Assembly (NCBI RefSeq): GCF_032854445.1
Contig: NC_088300.1
Location: 38,470,458-38,534,457 of the forward strand
Source of the DNA: Liolophura sinensis
Taxonomy: Eukaryota; Mollusca; Polyplacophora; Chitonida; Chitonidae
Reading direction: 5' to 3'
Length of the DNA stretch: 64,000 bases
How positions within the stretch are numbered: the stretch's first letter is position 1; each line of letters begins with the position of its first letter. The position numbers were made by a program, and so were the translations under genes. The notes beneath the pieces were generated by a model. The model was not told the DNA's origin. It searched no databases and was given only the letters and a program-made list of their open reading frames with translations. Shown here in pieces: positions 49,701-62,244 of this stretch.

Positions 49701-52700
49701 GGTAAATAAAAATAGCTACTTTCCAGAAATTTTCTTTCGCTAATTTAAGTTTTGTGAAAGTATCAATCTTGCTTCAGTTGATTCCATAATGTTGACTCAG
49801 TCTGGTGCTGATCAAAAGATTTTCATATATTGTCCTTTCATATATTGTCAACTATGTATTCCCATATCACTCAAACCTCTTACATTTTTTTAAATAAAAC
49901 TGTAAACCATCTTATCCCTGTCGTGTTGACATGACTTGTCTTCGTGGCTTTGTGAACCTAATACAACATCAAAAACAATTTAAAAACGTGATTATGGGGC
50001 TCAGCAAGTGCATTGCTATTTGAAATTTGATTTATTTTTTCCTATACTTCGCTTTTTTTATGCTCCACGTTCCAAAGCTGGGCTCTCTATAACTATAAAC
50101 AATGGCACTTGTCCGCTGCAGTGGTAATGCTTCTATCCTCAGTTGTTATTGTAGCGTATTCGAACCACACTTCTCAGTCAGAACGGAGTATCAAGGCAGC
50201 TAATACCAATATTAATGGTTTTCTGGGAAATTGCCCCCTTTCAAGAAGGACACTTTGTCGCTATGAATCATCGCTGGAATGTTCCAAAGGTCCGCTGAGC
50301 AGGGGATAAGAGCAGTGCAAAGATCCTCCACCCCCCAAAGAAAATTACAGCTTTTGGCATTTCAATTGCATCTCTATCACTTCTCACCCAGAATAACCAT
50401 CCTGGGAGATCACAGTATATGACGCGGTATAATGTTGAAATCACAGTAAGTTATACGGTATAATGGGGACAATAAAGTTAATATATAGGTCCATGTACTC
50501 GGTCATCAACACGCTATAGTGGTCCAGAGAAATGTGTGGTTTTCGACAATAAAGGTAATATAGGTGCTGGTAAATCAAGAGTCTATTGATGCACATCTTG
50601 GAAATTTAGATTTAATTTTATACATGTAAAATGGAAAGTAGGGATAATTTTGCTTCACCGAGAAATCCAGAAATCCTTGGGAAATCAGAGGTTATCGACA
50701 AAGAGCCAGCAAGGATCGTATAGGTACCTCATGATATAAAACTACATATACACTCCTCGTGAGACGTGGGAGTGTAGTTAAGCAATAACTTATTTACTGT
50801 ATTTGGTGATTGGTGTTTTACGCCGTACGTAAGAACATGCTACTTCGCTTAGTACATGTTTTAGAAAGTGAGAAAATCACCAGGTATGCTAGAAATACAC
50901 AGGGGCACCCTGATATAACTGTAATAAAGAGAGAACAATTTATTTACCGGCACGGCGAATGAGAAAAGATATCACACCTGAAACATCTACCGAAGGACAA
51001 TAAGGAATTATTCCTCTTTTCTGATTCTTCATAAACATATACGGATTTTATTAATTTGGGGGGGGGGGGGGGAGGCTTGTTGTTTAACCACCTGCTCAGA
51101 ATTTTTTCAACGAGGTGGATTGCGTGGAGATGACATCCATATCTGAATATCCCGGCAAGGATCAAACGTGTAAGAGACCAAATACAAAAATAAATAACAA
51201 TCGGATTTCAATAGCCTTTGGGCTCTTTTGTAAAGTGGTATACGCATCGCGAGCATGGTTATAAACTGGAAACAACTTCATTCCATCGTTATGAATTTGA
51301 AGTCAACCTAGGCTTGTCTGCACGGTCATAAAGACGCCAACGCCCTCATGGATATGATGTTTTTATGGTTTTAAAAATGTTGATGACTTTGGAAACGCTG
51401 GGGTTGAAGAGCGCCAAAGCAAATGGTTAAACGGTGGGGTTTTGGTTGACCAAACATTGGTATGAGAGTTGACAGATGTGAGGGAGACAGCCAGTGGATC
51501 GGCGACTTCATTCAAGACTGGAAACACATATTCGGTGGGTATCATTTGCAAGTCATGTCAAAATATTGCTGGTTTGAGCGAGTGTTTATCAGCGATAGCC
51601 TTGAGGGGCCGCCATCTTCCCAGTGGTATCCTGCATGGTTATTACGCTCACGAACGTGAGAACGTCCATGTCCCCGTACACAACCACCTCCCCTATCCCC
51701 CACGCCCCGATGTCCCCAGACAGAACCTGTCCAAGCCATTGATTGATGTTTATTTAACATTAACCCCGACTTCTTGAATATCGCGGTGCTTTTATGGTGC
51801 CAAAGGACCGGGTAAATCAAGCGTTAAGCAGCCTGTGGTGGAGAAATGACAGTAGCATCGTCCCAGTCTGGGACAGAAGCGTAGCACAGCTCCTCTTGTC
51901 TTTCATTTCTGCCCGCCATTCTGTATCATGACAGCGCCACCTGGTGGATTGATGACCGAAGTTTCTCAGCTAATGTTGAATTCAAAGTGCCCAAGTCACT
52001 CATGTTCCTTTTCGTATTTGGGTGCACTGCTTTCAAAACGCACTTTCAGCAGTTACATTCACGATTCTAAAGGATTAAAGGGTGAGATATACCCTCTATC
52101 TTTTTGACAGAAGTCAAAATAAGCCATCAGTGACGTTCGAGAAACCCTTCAGGTCGCAGTTGTCAAGTGCTGAAATGCAGCCCACAGCCACGGGGCAAAG
52201 TAACCTGAACATTCCAATCCAACGTCGACAATGAAACACCTCTGAAATGTTTCCAAATTGCGTCACTGGATAAAAATTTCGCCTTAATTAGCCAAACAAA
52301 TTGCCATCACTGCCGGTGACCGGGCAATTGTAACCGAAATGAAATTAGAAGAAGCTTTATCGTTACATCACTGATTTCTCTGAAAGTATTGAAATATTTC
52401 GGACTCCTGTAAAGAGAAATTATAAGAGCCCGCCGACCAATTGCTATAGTGTTATTAGTTATTACACGAACACGCGCGCATAACGGCCAGTGGTTCGCGC
52501 CAGTATTAAATTATCTTAGATCTAATGTTACGAAAATGGAAAGCGGTTTGCCCGATACTCTGGCAAAAATACCGATTTTTCACGGGGAAAATTTTTCGCG
52601 ATAAATTGAGAGTGTGAGGCTAATTATGGGCGAAGACATGGCCCAGATTTGTGAATCGAGCTGAGTCACTTCCTAAATCCACGGGCTCTCCCGCTCTCTT

Positions 52701-54502
52701 TAAGCAGCCCAAGCCGCAGCCCCCTCATTTGTCTTCTCAACTAAGAGATTAGCTCAAGCGATGAGGCAACGGTTGAGCAGCCTATACCAAGATCGAGTGT
52801 CGACTCGGTCCTCGCTGCCTTCCAGGACGCTGTTTGCAAGGGCAACACAGAGTAACTGAGATTCCAGAGACACGACAACCTCTGACCAGTCACTTTTAAA
52901 TGGAATTAACTCGCAGATTACTCTGATGGTCTTTGAAACTCGATTTGGCCGACGTGAAGAGAGTGCTGGCTCTTTGTAAAGAACTCGGTCTGTCCAGTCG
53001 CTTCTTAACGTCACTTCATCACGCAATGTTAAGGGCCAGTAACAAGAGGTTTTAGAAGTCGTTTACGTGTTTCACTTCATACATGACTGTATACCCTTGA
53101 CATAATACGCTGCACTCCCGCCCCAGGTCTTTACCCTACAATCACAGATATATGTGCATAACACACTTAATGCCATCAAATCAATTTTATAAGCGAACAC
53201 AAAAATCAGTCAACAAAACCGATCAAATCGTTGCAGGCCTAATTCGGGTTCCTATTAAATGCAGTCTGTTGATTTGATTGTTGTTTAAAGGAAATCCTTT
53301 AAGAGAAACTTCCTGACTTCACTTTAGTTTGTGATGGTCCCATGCCGCTTGTGGCCATGGAAATATGCCAACTTCAGCTGCATATGACCTGCTAAAATTA
53401 ATGAAAATACGGCGCTGAACACTGATGGGCCTGCGAAGCAATGTTACAAAATATGCCTTGAAAGACAGTTACATTTTGCAGTTGTCTACATCACCAATAT
53501 CATCATTAATGTCATCATGAAATTTTTTACGTAGTTTTCACAATATTTTAACAAACCTTACAAAAGTTTTTTTATAGTTTCAAAATGGATTTTTAACGCT
53601 TTAAAAAAATTAGAAAAATTCTATATCACGGCTTTACGAATGTTTCTTACAGGTAATTACTCGGATCTGGAATTATACATGCCAGTAATCTTGTCAGGTA
53701 TCCCCGATATTTAGATAAATATTACAGTGTATCAGGTTAAAAGACCAAAATCCAAATTACTTTAAAGAGGCTATGCCGGACATTTTTGGCCAAATATCTA
53801 TATTTGGTCATCAAATCTAATTTTCTGTGTTTACCAAGAGTAGCTGCCTTTCGGTAAATATCAGGTTCTTAAATGCACTTTTTATGGTGTTAAAATCATT
53901 CTGAAGTTTGAAAATGTGACCCGCTTTATAAATCTTAGGAACTTTATTACCCATCTTGAACTTGAACACGTGCACAGGTGAGGTTTTATATGTTGTGAAA
54001 TATAATTGTTTGGGCTATTCTAAAATAACAGCAAAAATTCGATTGGATTTGTGCTGATACAATTTCGCCAAAATCTTTGGTAGAACCTCTGTAAAAACTT
54101 AACACGTCTGACACTTAATAATTTTGAAGCTAATTTATTAATCTTTTATGAAAACAATTACAACCAATTACAAAGCAATAAACTAGTGTGCAAAATATTC
54201 TGCTTTGAAGTGCATTTGTAATAGTCAGAAAACTTTCCACAGTTCTTAACACTACACCTATCTGTAACTTCTTAAGAAGCCTAACACTGCAAGCATGTAA
54301 ATTCAAAAGAAATGGTTTACATTTTTAATTCTAATGAGCAATATCTCATGCTAAGATCAGATGCTTACTTTGGGTTTTAGTTTTAAAAAAAACACACAAT
54401 ATTTAGTATGTTAAGTTTTATTTTAAAAAAAATGCAGAATAAAAACGAAAATATCTACAAAAAATAACATTAAAAGCTTTGAATATGATTTTTATTGCTT
54501 AC
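49701..54502. other. Intergenic, no gene supported
   Basis: A 15-G run lies at 51058-51072 and a SINE family 1 tail fragment (minus) at 50802-50834. The unique GC-balanced stretch 52280-52740 has no coding signature. A 90-codon minus frame at 52754-53026 reads protein-like but has no recognised family or splice partner. Confidence 0.45.
50802..50834 (-). mobile_element. SINE family 1 tail fragment
   Basis: TTTGGTGATTGGTGTTTTA then CGCCGTACGTAAGAA, the reverse complement of the family 3' end only. Confidence 0.65.
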
Positions 54503-54555
54503 AAAGGTTTGAAAAATATGATATTTCTATTAAATATCATATTTTTCAAACCTTT
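54503..54555. repeat. Perfect 24-base inverted repeat, 5-base loop
   Basis: Arms 54503-54526 and 54532-54555 are exact reverse complements (AAAGGTTTGAAAAATATGAT then ATTT), with the loop CTATT. Confidence 0.97.
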
Positions 54556-54574
54556 ATACTATGGTGTGGATTTA

Positions 54575-55470
54575 AAAATAGCAGTCAGTCAATCATTGTG
54601 AGTACTAGTATATCTATATTTTCATATTCTTCCAGTCAGTCGATAATTATTTTAACATTTCCCTGAAGCAATCGTTTCTTTAGTCAGGTGAACCGAATTG
54701 TTGTCTCCGTGAATCAGTCAGTTTGCACCTGAGCTAGTGTGTCCACGGATCAGTCACCTTGTCCGTTATTTAGTAGTAAGTCGTTGTGTTAGTTTGTGTA
54801 TATATATGCGTGAATCAATGACTTTGTCTGCGAAAGGGTGTGCCCGGTAATTGATATTACACTGAATTGGTGTCTTCGTGCATGAATAAGTCAGTTTGTC
54901 CCGGAATTAATGTATTCGTGAATAAGTCAGTTTGTCCGTGAATTAGTATGTCTGAGCATGAATCAGTCAGTTTGTCCGTGAATTAGTATGTCTGAGCATG
55001 AATCAGTCAGTTTGTCCGTGAATTAGTATGTCTGAGCATGAATCAGTCAGTTTGTCCGTGAATTAGTATGTCTGAGCATGAATCAGTCAGTTTGTCCTGA
55101 ATTAGTATGTCTGAGCATGAATCAGTCAGTTTGTCCGTGAATAAATGTATCCGTGAAATAGTGTGTCCGTGCATAAATGGGTCATTTTGTGCGTGAATTA
55201 ATGTATCCGTGAAGTAGCGGTCCGTGAAAAAACGTTTCTGTGGATAAGCTAGGTGTATAAATGCATATCAACTAGTCAGCCCATGAACTGAGGGTGTCTG
55301 GGTAAGGTCGTCAGTCAATTAGCCTACTGGTGAATCGGTTTGTGTGCCAGTTAATAAGTATATCCGTGAATAAGTCAAAATATCCGTGAATACTTGTATG
55401 AATCTATGAATCAGTGAGCGTGCATGTGTGCACATCAATCAGCCATACATAGTCAGTCAGTTTTTTGTTT
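54575..55470. repeat. CAGTCAGTTTGTCCGTGAAT minisatellite with 40-base core
   Basis: Five near-identical 40-base units at about 54925-55140 (GTCCGTGAATTAGTATGTCT plus GAGCATGAATCAGTCAGTTT), flanked by several hundred bases of decayed versions on each side. Confidence 0.92.
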
Positions 55471-57400
55471 TTCCGTTTTATTACTTCACGAACTTCCACT
55501 CATATGAAACACTGAAAAATACCCAACCTTCTTGTATGAGATTTGGAGCACAGCAAGATATTGTTAGATTCTTACTGTTCTGAAGCGTGTGCAAAAACTT
55601 GGATATTCATCCGGTAACACTATCAGAGCAGCCATGATCTGTGACATGCACACGTCATATCGACCGAGTCCGGCGCGAATTTAATACAGATTCAACGCAA
55701 ACCGAGTCGCTTCATTAATCGCATTGGAAAAGCATTTAATACATCCGACTGCCTTCTTCAAAATATAATGACCGCCGACCGCAGTCAACAATTTATAATT
55801 ACCGTCAGCTTACGAACAATTTTACGTGTTGCGGAATTATAGCGGGAAGTGCATTGTAGAGTCTATTGGTTTGATGTTACCGGCTGGAGCAGGATTTGTT
55901 TTAAAACTTTATGTGACAAGATTGACCTTCCATACTACTGCTTAACTATACAAGTCATCAGCCACAAGCTTTGGACTGCACACTTGAAGCCTGTGTTCCC
56001 CGTGCGTTGTGTCATTGTGCTAGAGTCCCGCGCTGGCAGTTCCTCCTCGCCTAGCCCTCGATGGAAGGTCCCTCGTGTAACGTAATGACTCCATGACGGC
56101 ATAAGAAACCGTGAAAGTGATTAATTGCACTGAGGTCATCAGAGGGGCCGTCGTTGAGATCAGGAGGGGGCAAGCGGCAAGAAAATGATGAAAACGTCCC
56201 AGCATAGGAAAATGAGAAAAATCTGCCGTTTTCGCCGGTTAACGCAAAATTGGAATTATAAACGATAAGAGACCCTCCAGATTATCTGAGAGCCTCAGAG
56301 AAGCCAACTAGAGCCACGTGAGAGCAATTGAAATGCAAATTGCATTATTCGCGTCATGTGTCTAATATTAAAATGACTTGTATTATAACTGTTGTGTGGA
56401 ATCATTAAATGTTATCATACCTGCTGCACGCCTGGAATCGAGCTCAGCATGGGGCATACAATATTATATCCACAACATTGTTAATATGTTTCTGCACTTT
56501 TGTTTACGTCGGTCGCTAAATCCAAAGGGCTATTTCTGACCCTTAATCATGCAGCATAGGTTAATTAAAGCCTATCAAGTTATTTACTGTATGGGGCTAA
56601 TTTTACATATTCCACTCTCACTCGCCACATACGCTACCTAAGTGCACCGTTTGTTTTGTTAGTTTCGAAGCAGTATATTACACTACATGAAAGTTTATAC
56701 TATAAGTTGTGTATTAGACGAGACCTATAATTGCTCCATGTAAATATTTGTAACTTCTGTGACTTATATTCCTGTTAGAGCGTATCTATTGATCTAAGTT
56801 CGAATTACGTAAATACGGCTTTGAATGTCGGTTTAATGAACTGGGAGGAACACATTTACCCCAGCCGAAGAGGGCATGTGGGAATTGTTTTCTTTGAAAG
56901 TAGTCATTTTGCGGACTTCACAAGTTGATCTACACAAAAGACACCGGTGCTGGGTCTGCACAAAAAGAAGTACAGAGAAAAACGTGCCTGCTACAATAAC
57001 ATGGCTATAAAGCCCATTCAACTTGTTATTGATTGAAATGACTGGTGAAGAAATAGTCCAGCGCCGTCATTAAAAAGCTTTTGCACGTCTTTTGTGGCTA
57101 CTTGGCGAGAAGTTAACTCGGGCAGAATTAGCCGTTGGTATAAACTAAGTTGATCCGAAATCTTTCCTGTTTACATGATATGGTAGGTCGTTACCAGGCG
57201 GCCGGCGAGCCGCACTCTGGAGTTCTAGATTATCTGTGTACCATCTGGAAATGGCCGCCAGTGGCAACTGCAATTTACCGGCACATCTGCCCTTAGCCGC
57301 TGTATCCAGCCAGCTCATTTACCGGTGACGGAGCCCCCCATCAAACACATGTAGATATACACTTTACCTTTGTGTATCATCCCCGGTTCTCAGTTCTGAT
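55471..57400. other. Intergenic, no gene supported
   Basis: A unique GC-balanced patch at 56000-56400 contains a palindromic octamer-type site at 56332-56346. The frames here are short and unrelated to known proteins. Confidence 0.4.
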
Positions 57401-57525
57401 TTGTTTATTTGTTTATTTGATTGGTGTTTTACGCCGTATTCAAGAATATTTCACTTATACGATGGCGGCCAGCATAACGGTGGGAGGAAACCGGGCAGAG
57501 CCCTTAGGAAATCTACGACCATGGG
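57401..57525 (-). mobile_element. SINE family 1, minus orientation
   Basis: TTGTTTATTTGATTGGTG, TTTTACGCCGTATTCAAGAA, then GGTGGGAGGAAACCGGGCAG and CTACGACCATGG. The tRNA head is missing. Confidence 0.9.
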
Positions 57526-59917
57526 TTTTTTCAGTTTTTAAAACAGGAAAAGTCGAACGCGACAGTCAGTTGGTGCAAAACAGCTGTATTTTGACTCTAA
57601 TGGGAATGGTCGTGTCGATTTCTCATCGACATCGTTACTATTGTCGGGAAAACAATTGAAGAGACATAACGACCGGACAGCCGTAAAGTTAACAGCGTGT
57701 GAGAAAACTCATCATATAAATTTTATTGGGATGTTGGCCGAGGCGAGTGCATGGCTGTGCGTATGCCGAGTTAATTGTCTCCATATCTGCTGATCCATTT
57801 CAGGGAATCAATCAGTTTCATTGCCACTAGTGGTCACTTGACCATTGACGGCTATAATGAAAACAGGAACTGCATGGGTCATTCTGAAAGGTCTGATGTG
57901 GTCAACAGATGCAAGACCCACGGCCTGACTTATCTGATGGTCAGTGAGTCGTTCTGCAGAAGACTGACCGCCACTTCCTGTGTGCTCTCGTAGATGTCAG
58001 AGACAAAGGCGGAACGAAGCATGCCATACTTGCTGGGCCAAATTCTTTACAAGAACTTTGAGAAATATCACGCATTTTGGGCCTAAAAGAAATACATTCA
58101 TTTTGAAAACACAATCATTTAAATTGTTGCAATCATCGATTGTTTTCCGTTTACAGTTTCCAGAGATTATTGCTGCAAAAGCGAAGCACTGTGCACGGTG
58201 CAATTTAATACAGAGCTAAGGTTAATTGTAAAGAAGCCTTTTGCGTGTTGATGTGAGTAAAGTGCGAGGTGGAGAGTGGTAAATGAAGTCCCAGCTCCCC
58301 CAGCTGATCCCCAATCGCTTTTAGTACAATCAATTCTTATAAAAGGATCTTTTACTACCTAATGACACGTGGACAGCGGCTAAGTAGCACGTGACAGCGC
58401 CTAAAGCTGACCATTGATACAACACTGTTTAATGGGGCGAGGTGATAAAATTGACCATTAAAGGCCGTTAAACCTGTCGCTGTAAATACAAGGTTCATTA
58501 ACGCTGGAGAAAGGCAGAGGCTGAGAACTTTGGCTCGAACGCTATCCCTTCTGTAGGCACTAGCCCACAAATTAGTCACAGACTGGTGTGTTAATAAAAT
58601 CCCTGTTTATATTGCTGGACACACTTCGTGTACAAATATGCAGATTTAAACCTTATCCTGGACATTCCAATGTGACCTTCTTTCATACGCTTTGAATTCA
58701 GCAGAAATGGGTCAAGCTTATTTCAATCTCTGTCTCACCCAAGAAGATCTATGTTTCTATTTATGCAAAGAACGGTTTCCAAGCATATAACCCTGTCATA
58801 TTTAATTTTTTCTGCTGAAAATTCTTGTTTTTTTAAATAATATTATAATTATATTACCATTTTCAATAAGAAATGTATTAATGGATAATATTATAGGAGA
58901 AGTTGAGAACAAATCCTTGGCAAAAATTATTCCCTATTCTTCTTATGTATCGGTTACTTATTCCCCGATCAAGTTGTCAAATTTTACAGATATCGTTTAT
59001 GAAATAAAAGTCGCAATTTTCTAATTGCTGTTTAACGACATAAAACTGAGGATCAAGCTGGGCTCGTGACAAGTTTTAAATTGAACCGGCTTCAGTGTAT
59101 TACATCTAATATTTAGAATCAACATTGATGCCTTCTACGGTGAGTTTAAAACGTGACCCCCTGATTTCCGCCAACAGCCTGATCTGTGGCACAACCCTCA
59201 CCTCCATATATGAGAGAAGATGCTCTGCAGATGCACACCGATCTCTATATTCAATGACAGAGGTAATTCTCCTGGTGAAGGATTTTTAACGTCAAATCTT
59301 TGCATCACAGAGAGCCTTCTGCGCCCCAAACAGTGTATTAAGCTTTGGATATAAGTTATTCTGTTCTGTAAATTTAATTGCTTGTAAATCAAGATTAATA
59401 TATCCATGTATACGTGGGCATAAAGGACAGTCAACATAATAAGCCCAAGCGTACGGAAAGGTTAGAAGAGCATTATACCCGCAGCTGAAATGCTCGACAC
59501 CCATATAGCCTGAGAAGATTTCGGAAGACTTCGTCGGTGTATAAGTGTAATGAGTATTTCAGCTGACCTTCTGTTATAGATTTAGAAGAAAACATCCATG
59601 AACGTTTTGGAACCCATCCTTTCATGTGACAGACAGTGCATCGGTGGTTTGGTCTGTACCGGACTTTAAGCGTAACGTCAGATCTGTTAAACTACTAATT
59701 ATCGGCGGATAATACAACTGCAGAAATCATTATATTTCCTTATATAGGTTATCCATTTTGACATCTGCCTCTTACACGATACATTCAAGCAACCGGGGAC
59801 TTGAATCCTGCTTTTGATGTATGTAAAATGACCATGCAGACCAAATATACACTATTATAGAACTACATTAATATAAAATAAAATATAGTACTAACGTCAT
59901 TTATCATTTAATTTATG
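57526..59917. other. Intergenic, no gene supported
   Basis: Unique DNA. The patch at 58230-58500 looks regulatory, with a repeated E-box/TGACAGC-type word (58366-58404). The remainder is AT-rich and featureless to me. Confidence 0.4.
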
Positions 59918-60062
59918 TGGGAAGGTCTGCCAGCAACCTGTAGATGGTCGTGGGTTTCCCCCGGGCCCTGCCCGGTTTCCTGCCACCATAATGTTGGCCG
60001 CCGTCGTATAAGTGAAATAATCTTGAGTACGGCGTAAAACACTAATCAAATAAATAAATAAA
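59918..60062 (+). mobile_element. SINE family 1, copy 1 of a tandem pair
   Basis: GGAAGGTCTGCCAGCAACCT to GAGTACGGCGTAAAACACTA with an AAATAAATAAATA tail. It shares the variant GTGAAATAATCTTGAG with the next copy. Confidence 0.93.
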
Positions 60063-60330
60063 TATTATTTAATTTTCAAAATACCGCAGTTATCATCAGG
60101 TTGACAAAAAGTTTTTTGTAAAAAGGTCTTACAGCAACCTGCGGATGGTCGTGGGTTTCCCCCGGGCCCTGCCCGGTTTCCTGCCACCATAATGTTGGCC
60201 GCCGTCGTATAAGTGAAATAATCTTGAGTACGGCGTAAAACACTAATCAAATAAATAAATAAATATTATTTAATTTCAAAATACCGCAGTTATCATCAGG
60301 TTGACAAAAAGTTTTTTGTAAAAAGTGTTT
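60063..60330 (+). mobile_element. SINE family 1, copy 2, within a 200-base segmental tandem duplication
   Basis: The SINE part is about 60125-60262. The flank TTCAAAATACCGCAGTTATC through TTTTTTGTAAAAAG occurs after both SINE copies, spaced 200 bases, so a SINE plus 65-base flank was duplicated as one unit. Confidence 0.92.
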
Positions 60331-61770
60331 TGTAGTTTGGTTATGAACCTGACCAACTTGTGATAATATGTGCTAATGTGCATGCCTTCATACTTGGTAT
60401 CGCCAGCAAGGGTACCAAGCACACTCAGTGCGCGGTTTATCAAGCCAGTCCAAGCCGTCGTATTTTTAGATATATATATATATATACACCACTGTGATTT
60501 ACTGTCATGACAAAGACTGAGGCTAATATGTAAAAGATTACAGTTCCTCGCAATTATCAGACATTGATGGGACATAAGTTTACTTTCGCTTTCGCTTTCC
60601 ATGAGCCCATCAATTTGTCTGATTGAGCTAAGTGTGGTAGGGTCATCCCGTTTATCTTCTCCTGGAGTTCTTTCCCCTTGATCTGTCTGGTTGAATGTCC
60701 AGCTGATAACAGACCGTACGACTTATCATGGTGGAGTGACAGTTCATCTATCCAATGATCGCCAACTATCGTTTACCGAAACCAGATCACTCTGTAATAC
60801 TTAACACTTTCTGTTATGATAATGGCGATTGTGGTAAGAATTAGCTTCACAAATGGAACAATTTATCTTTGTGAAAGGAAAATGTTCCCAGATTCGCATG
60901 TTTAAATAATTTTTTCTCAGCCCTGCAACTGTATTGGGGTAAACACAGGATTAGGTAAAACCTATTATTTCAACACACAGGAAATTCTAGGCTAGCCATT
61001 GGTTGAGAGCAGTCACGTGCAATGTGGGTAAATGTCATACCAAACTGCACTCGCGTGAACCCGTCAACCCATTTGCAACTCACAATAAAAAAAAAAATGC
61101 AAGTCGAAAATATCATCAAAAGCAAGTAAAATATGCTAGTATGTTGTAGAATACTTACAATTCAGTACCGGACCGAAAAATGGCAGTATTTTAAACTTCA
61201 GCTAAACACAGCAATTATGAGGAAATATTTACCGGTTTCATGATTAGATCTACCTTGGCCGGCCTTGACCGTTTTATTTCTGACCATGCAGTAACATCGG
61301 TGATAGGACCTACCTGTGTTATCCTCAGCAGAACCCAGGCCAGTTTGGAAATCCCACAGAAATCTCCCTATCAGCCCCGGATATCCAGCAGCAATAATAA
61401 ATGTACCCGAGAATAGCTCTTAATTTCTCAGCATGTACGGTACAACAACAACTTTGCACGCGGCCTAAATTCACCGCCGCGAAGTGGACAAAACGACCTC
61501 TTTTGTGACTTTCAACGGCTACCTAGACAACCAAAATCCGTTTCTGGTATTCTCTGGATGCAACATCATTAAGTTCAATATCCACCTCCACAAAATTGAG
61601 AATAAAATAGAACACTATCGTTTTGTATTTGTATCTCGCAGAAGTTGAACTTGACGATGTCAGTCGTTCAGTTGACCAATATTTGATGTCACGCTGTGTA
61701 CTTATTTCCTGCAGTCCGTATCCTAATTGCGTTTTTTATTATTTTTTTTTTTTGATTATTTAACCTGTCA
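60331..61770. other. Intergenic, holds copy 1 of a 206-base repeat
   Basis: 60838-61043 (GAATTAGCTTCACAAATGG to AATGTCATACCA) recurs at 61981-62186 with about 95 percent identity by eye. No gene is seen elsewhere in the stretch. Confidence 0.6.
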
Positions 61771-62240
61771 GGCTCGTATAAGGGCCACAGTATGCCCTCA
61801 GTAATACCAAGAGTGATGAAGCAAAGGGGCGAAATCGCGATGCAACTTCGCTTCTTTGCATCGCAATTTCGCCTTTTCCTTCTATCGCAACCTCGCCCCT
61901 TCGCATCGTAACTAAGGATTATCGTCTCTTCACTTTTTCGCATCGCAACTTCGCCCCTTAGCACCACACCTTTGCACTGAGAATTAGCTTCACAAATAGA
62001 ACAATTTATCTTTGTGAATGGAAAATGTTCCCAGATTCGCATGTATAAATGATTTTTTTCTCAGTCCTGCAAATGTATTGGCGAAAACACAGGATTAGGT
62101 AAAACCTATTATTTCAACACACAGGAAATTCTATGCTAGCCATTGGTTGAGAGCAGTCACGTGCAATGTGGGTAAATGTCATACCATCGCTTCATCGTCC
62201 TTGATATTATTGGAGGCATACTGTGGCCCTTATGCCAGCC
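61771..62240. mobile_element. MITE-like element with 52-base terminal inverted repeats
   Basis: The left end 61771-61822 and right end 62189-62240 are inverted copies (43 of 52 matched by eye, sharing GGCATACTGTGGCCCTTAT). Inside: a region of repeated GCATCGCAACTTCGCCCCTT words (61823-61975), then a 206-base segment (61981-62186) also found outside the element at 60838-61043. There is no transposase frame, so it would be non-autonomous. No clear target duplication is seen. Confidence 0.7.
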
Positions 62241-62244
62241 ATCA

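Noticed and set aside
60838-62186. Pair of long terminal repeats around a retroelement
   Set aside because: The 206-base copies lack TG..CA ends, no primer-binding site or pol frame lies between, and one copy sits inside a TIR element.
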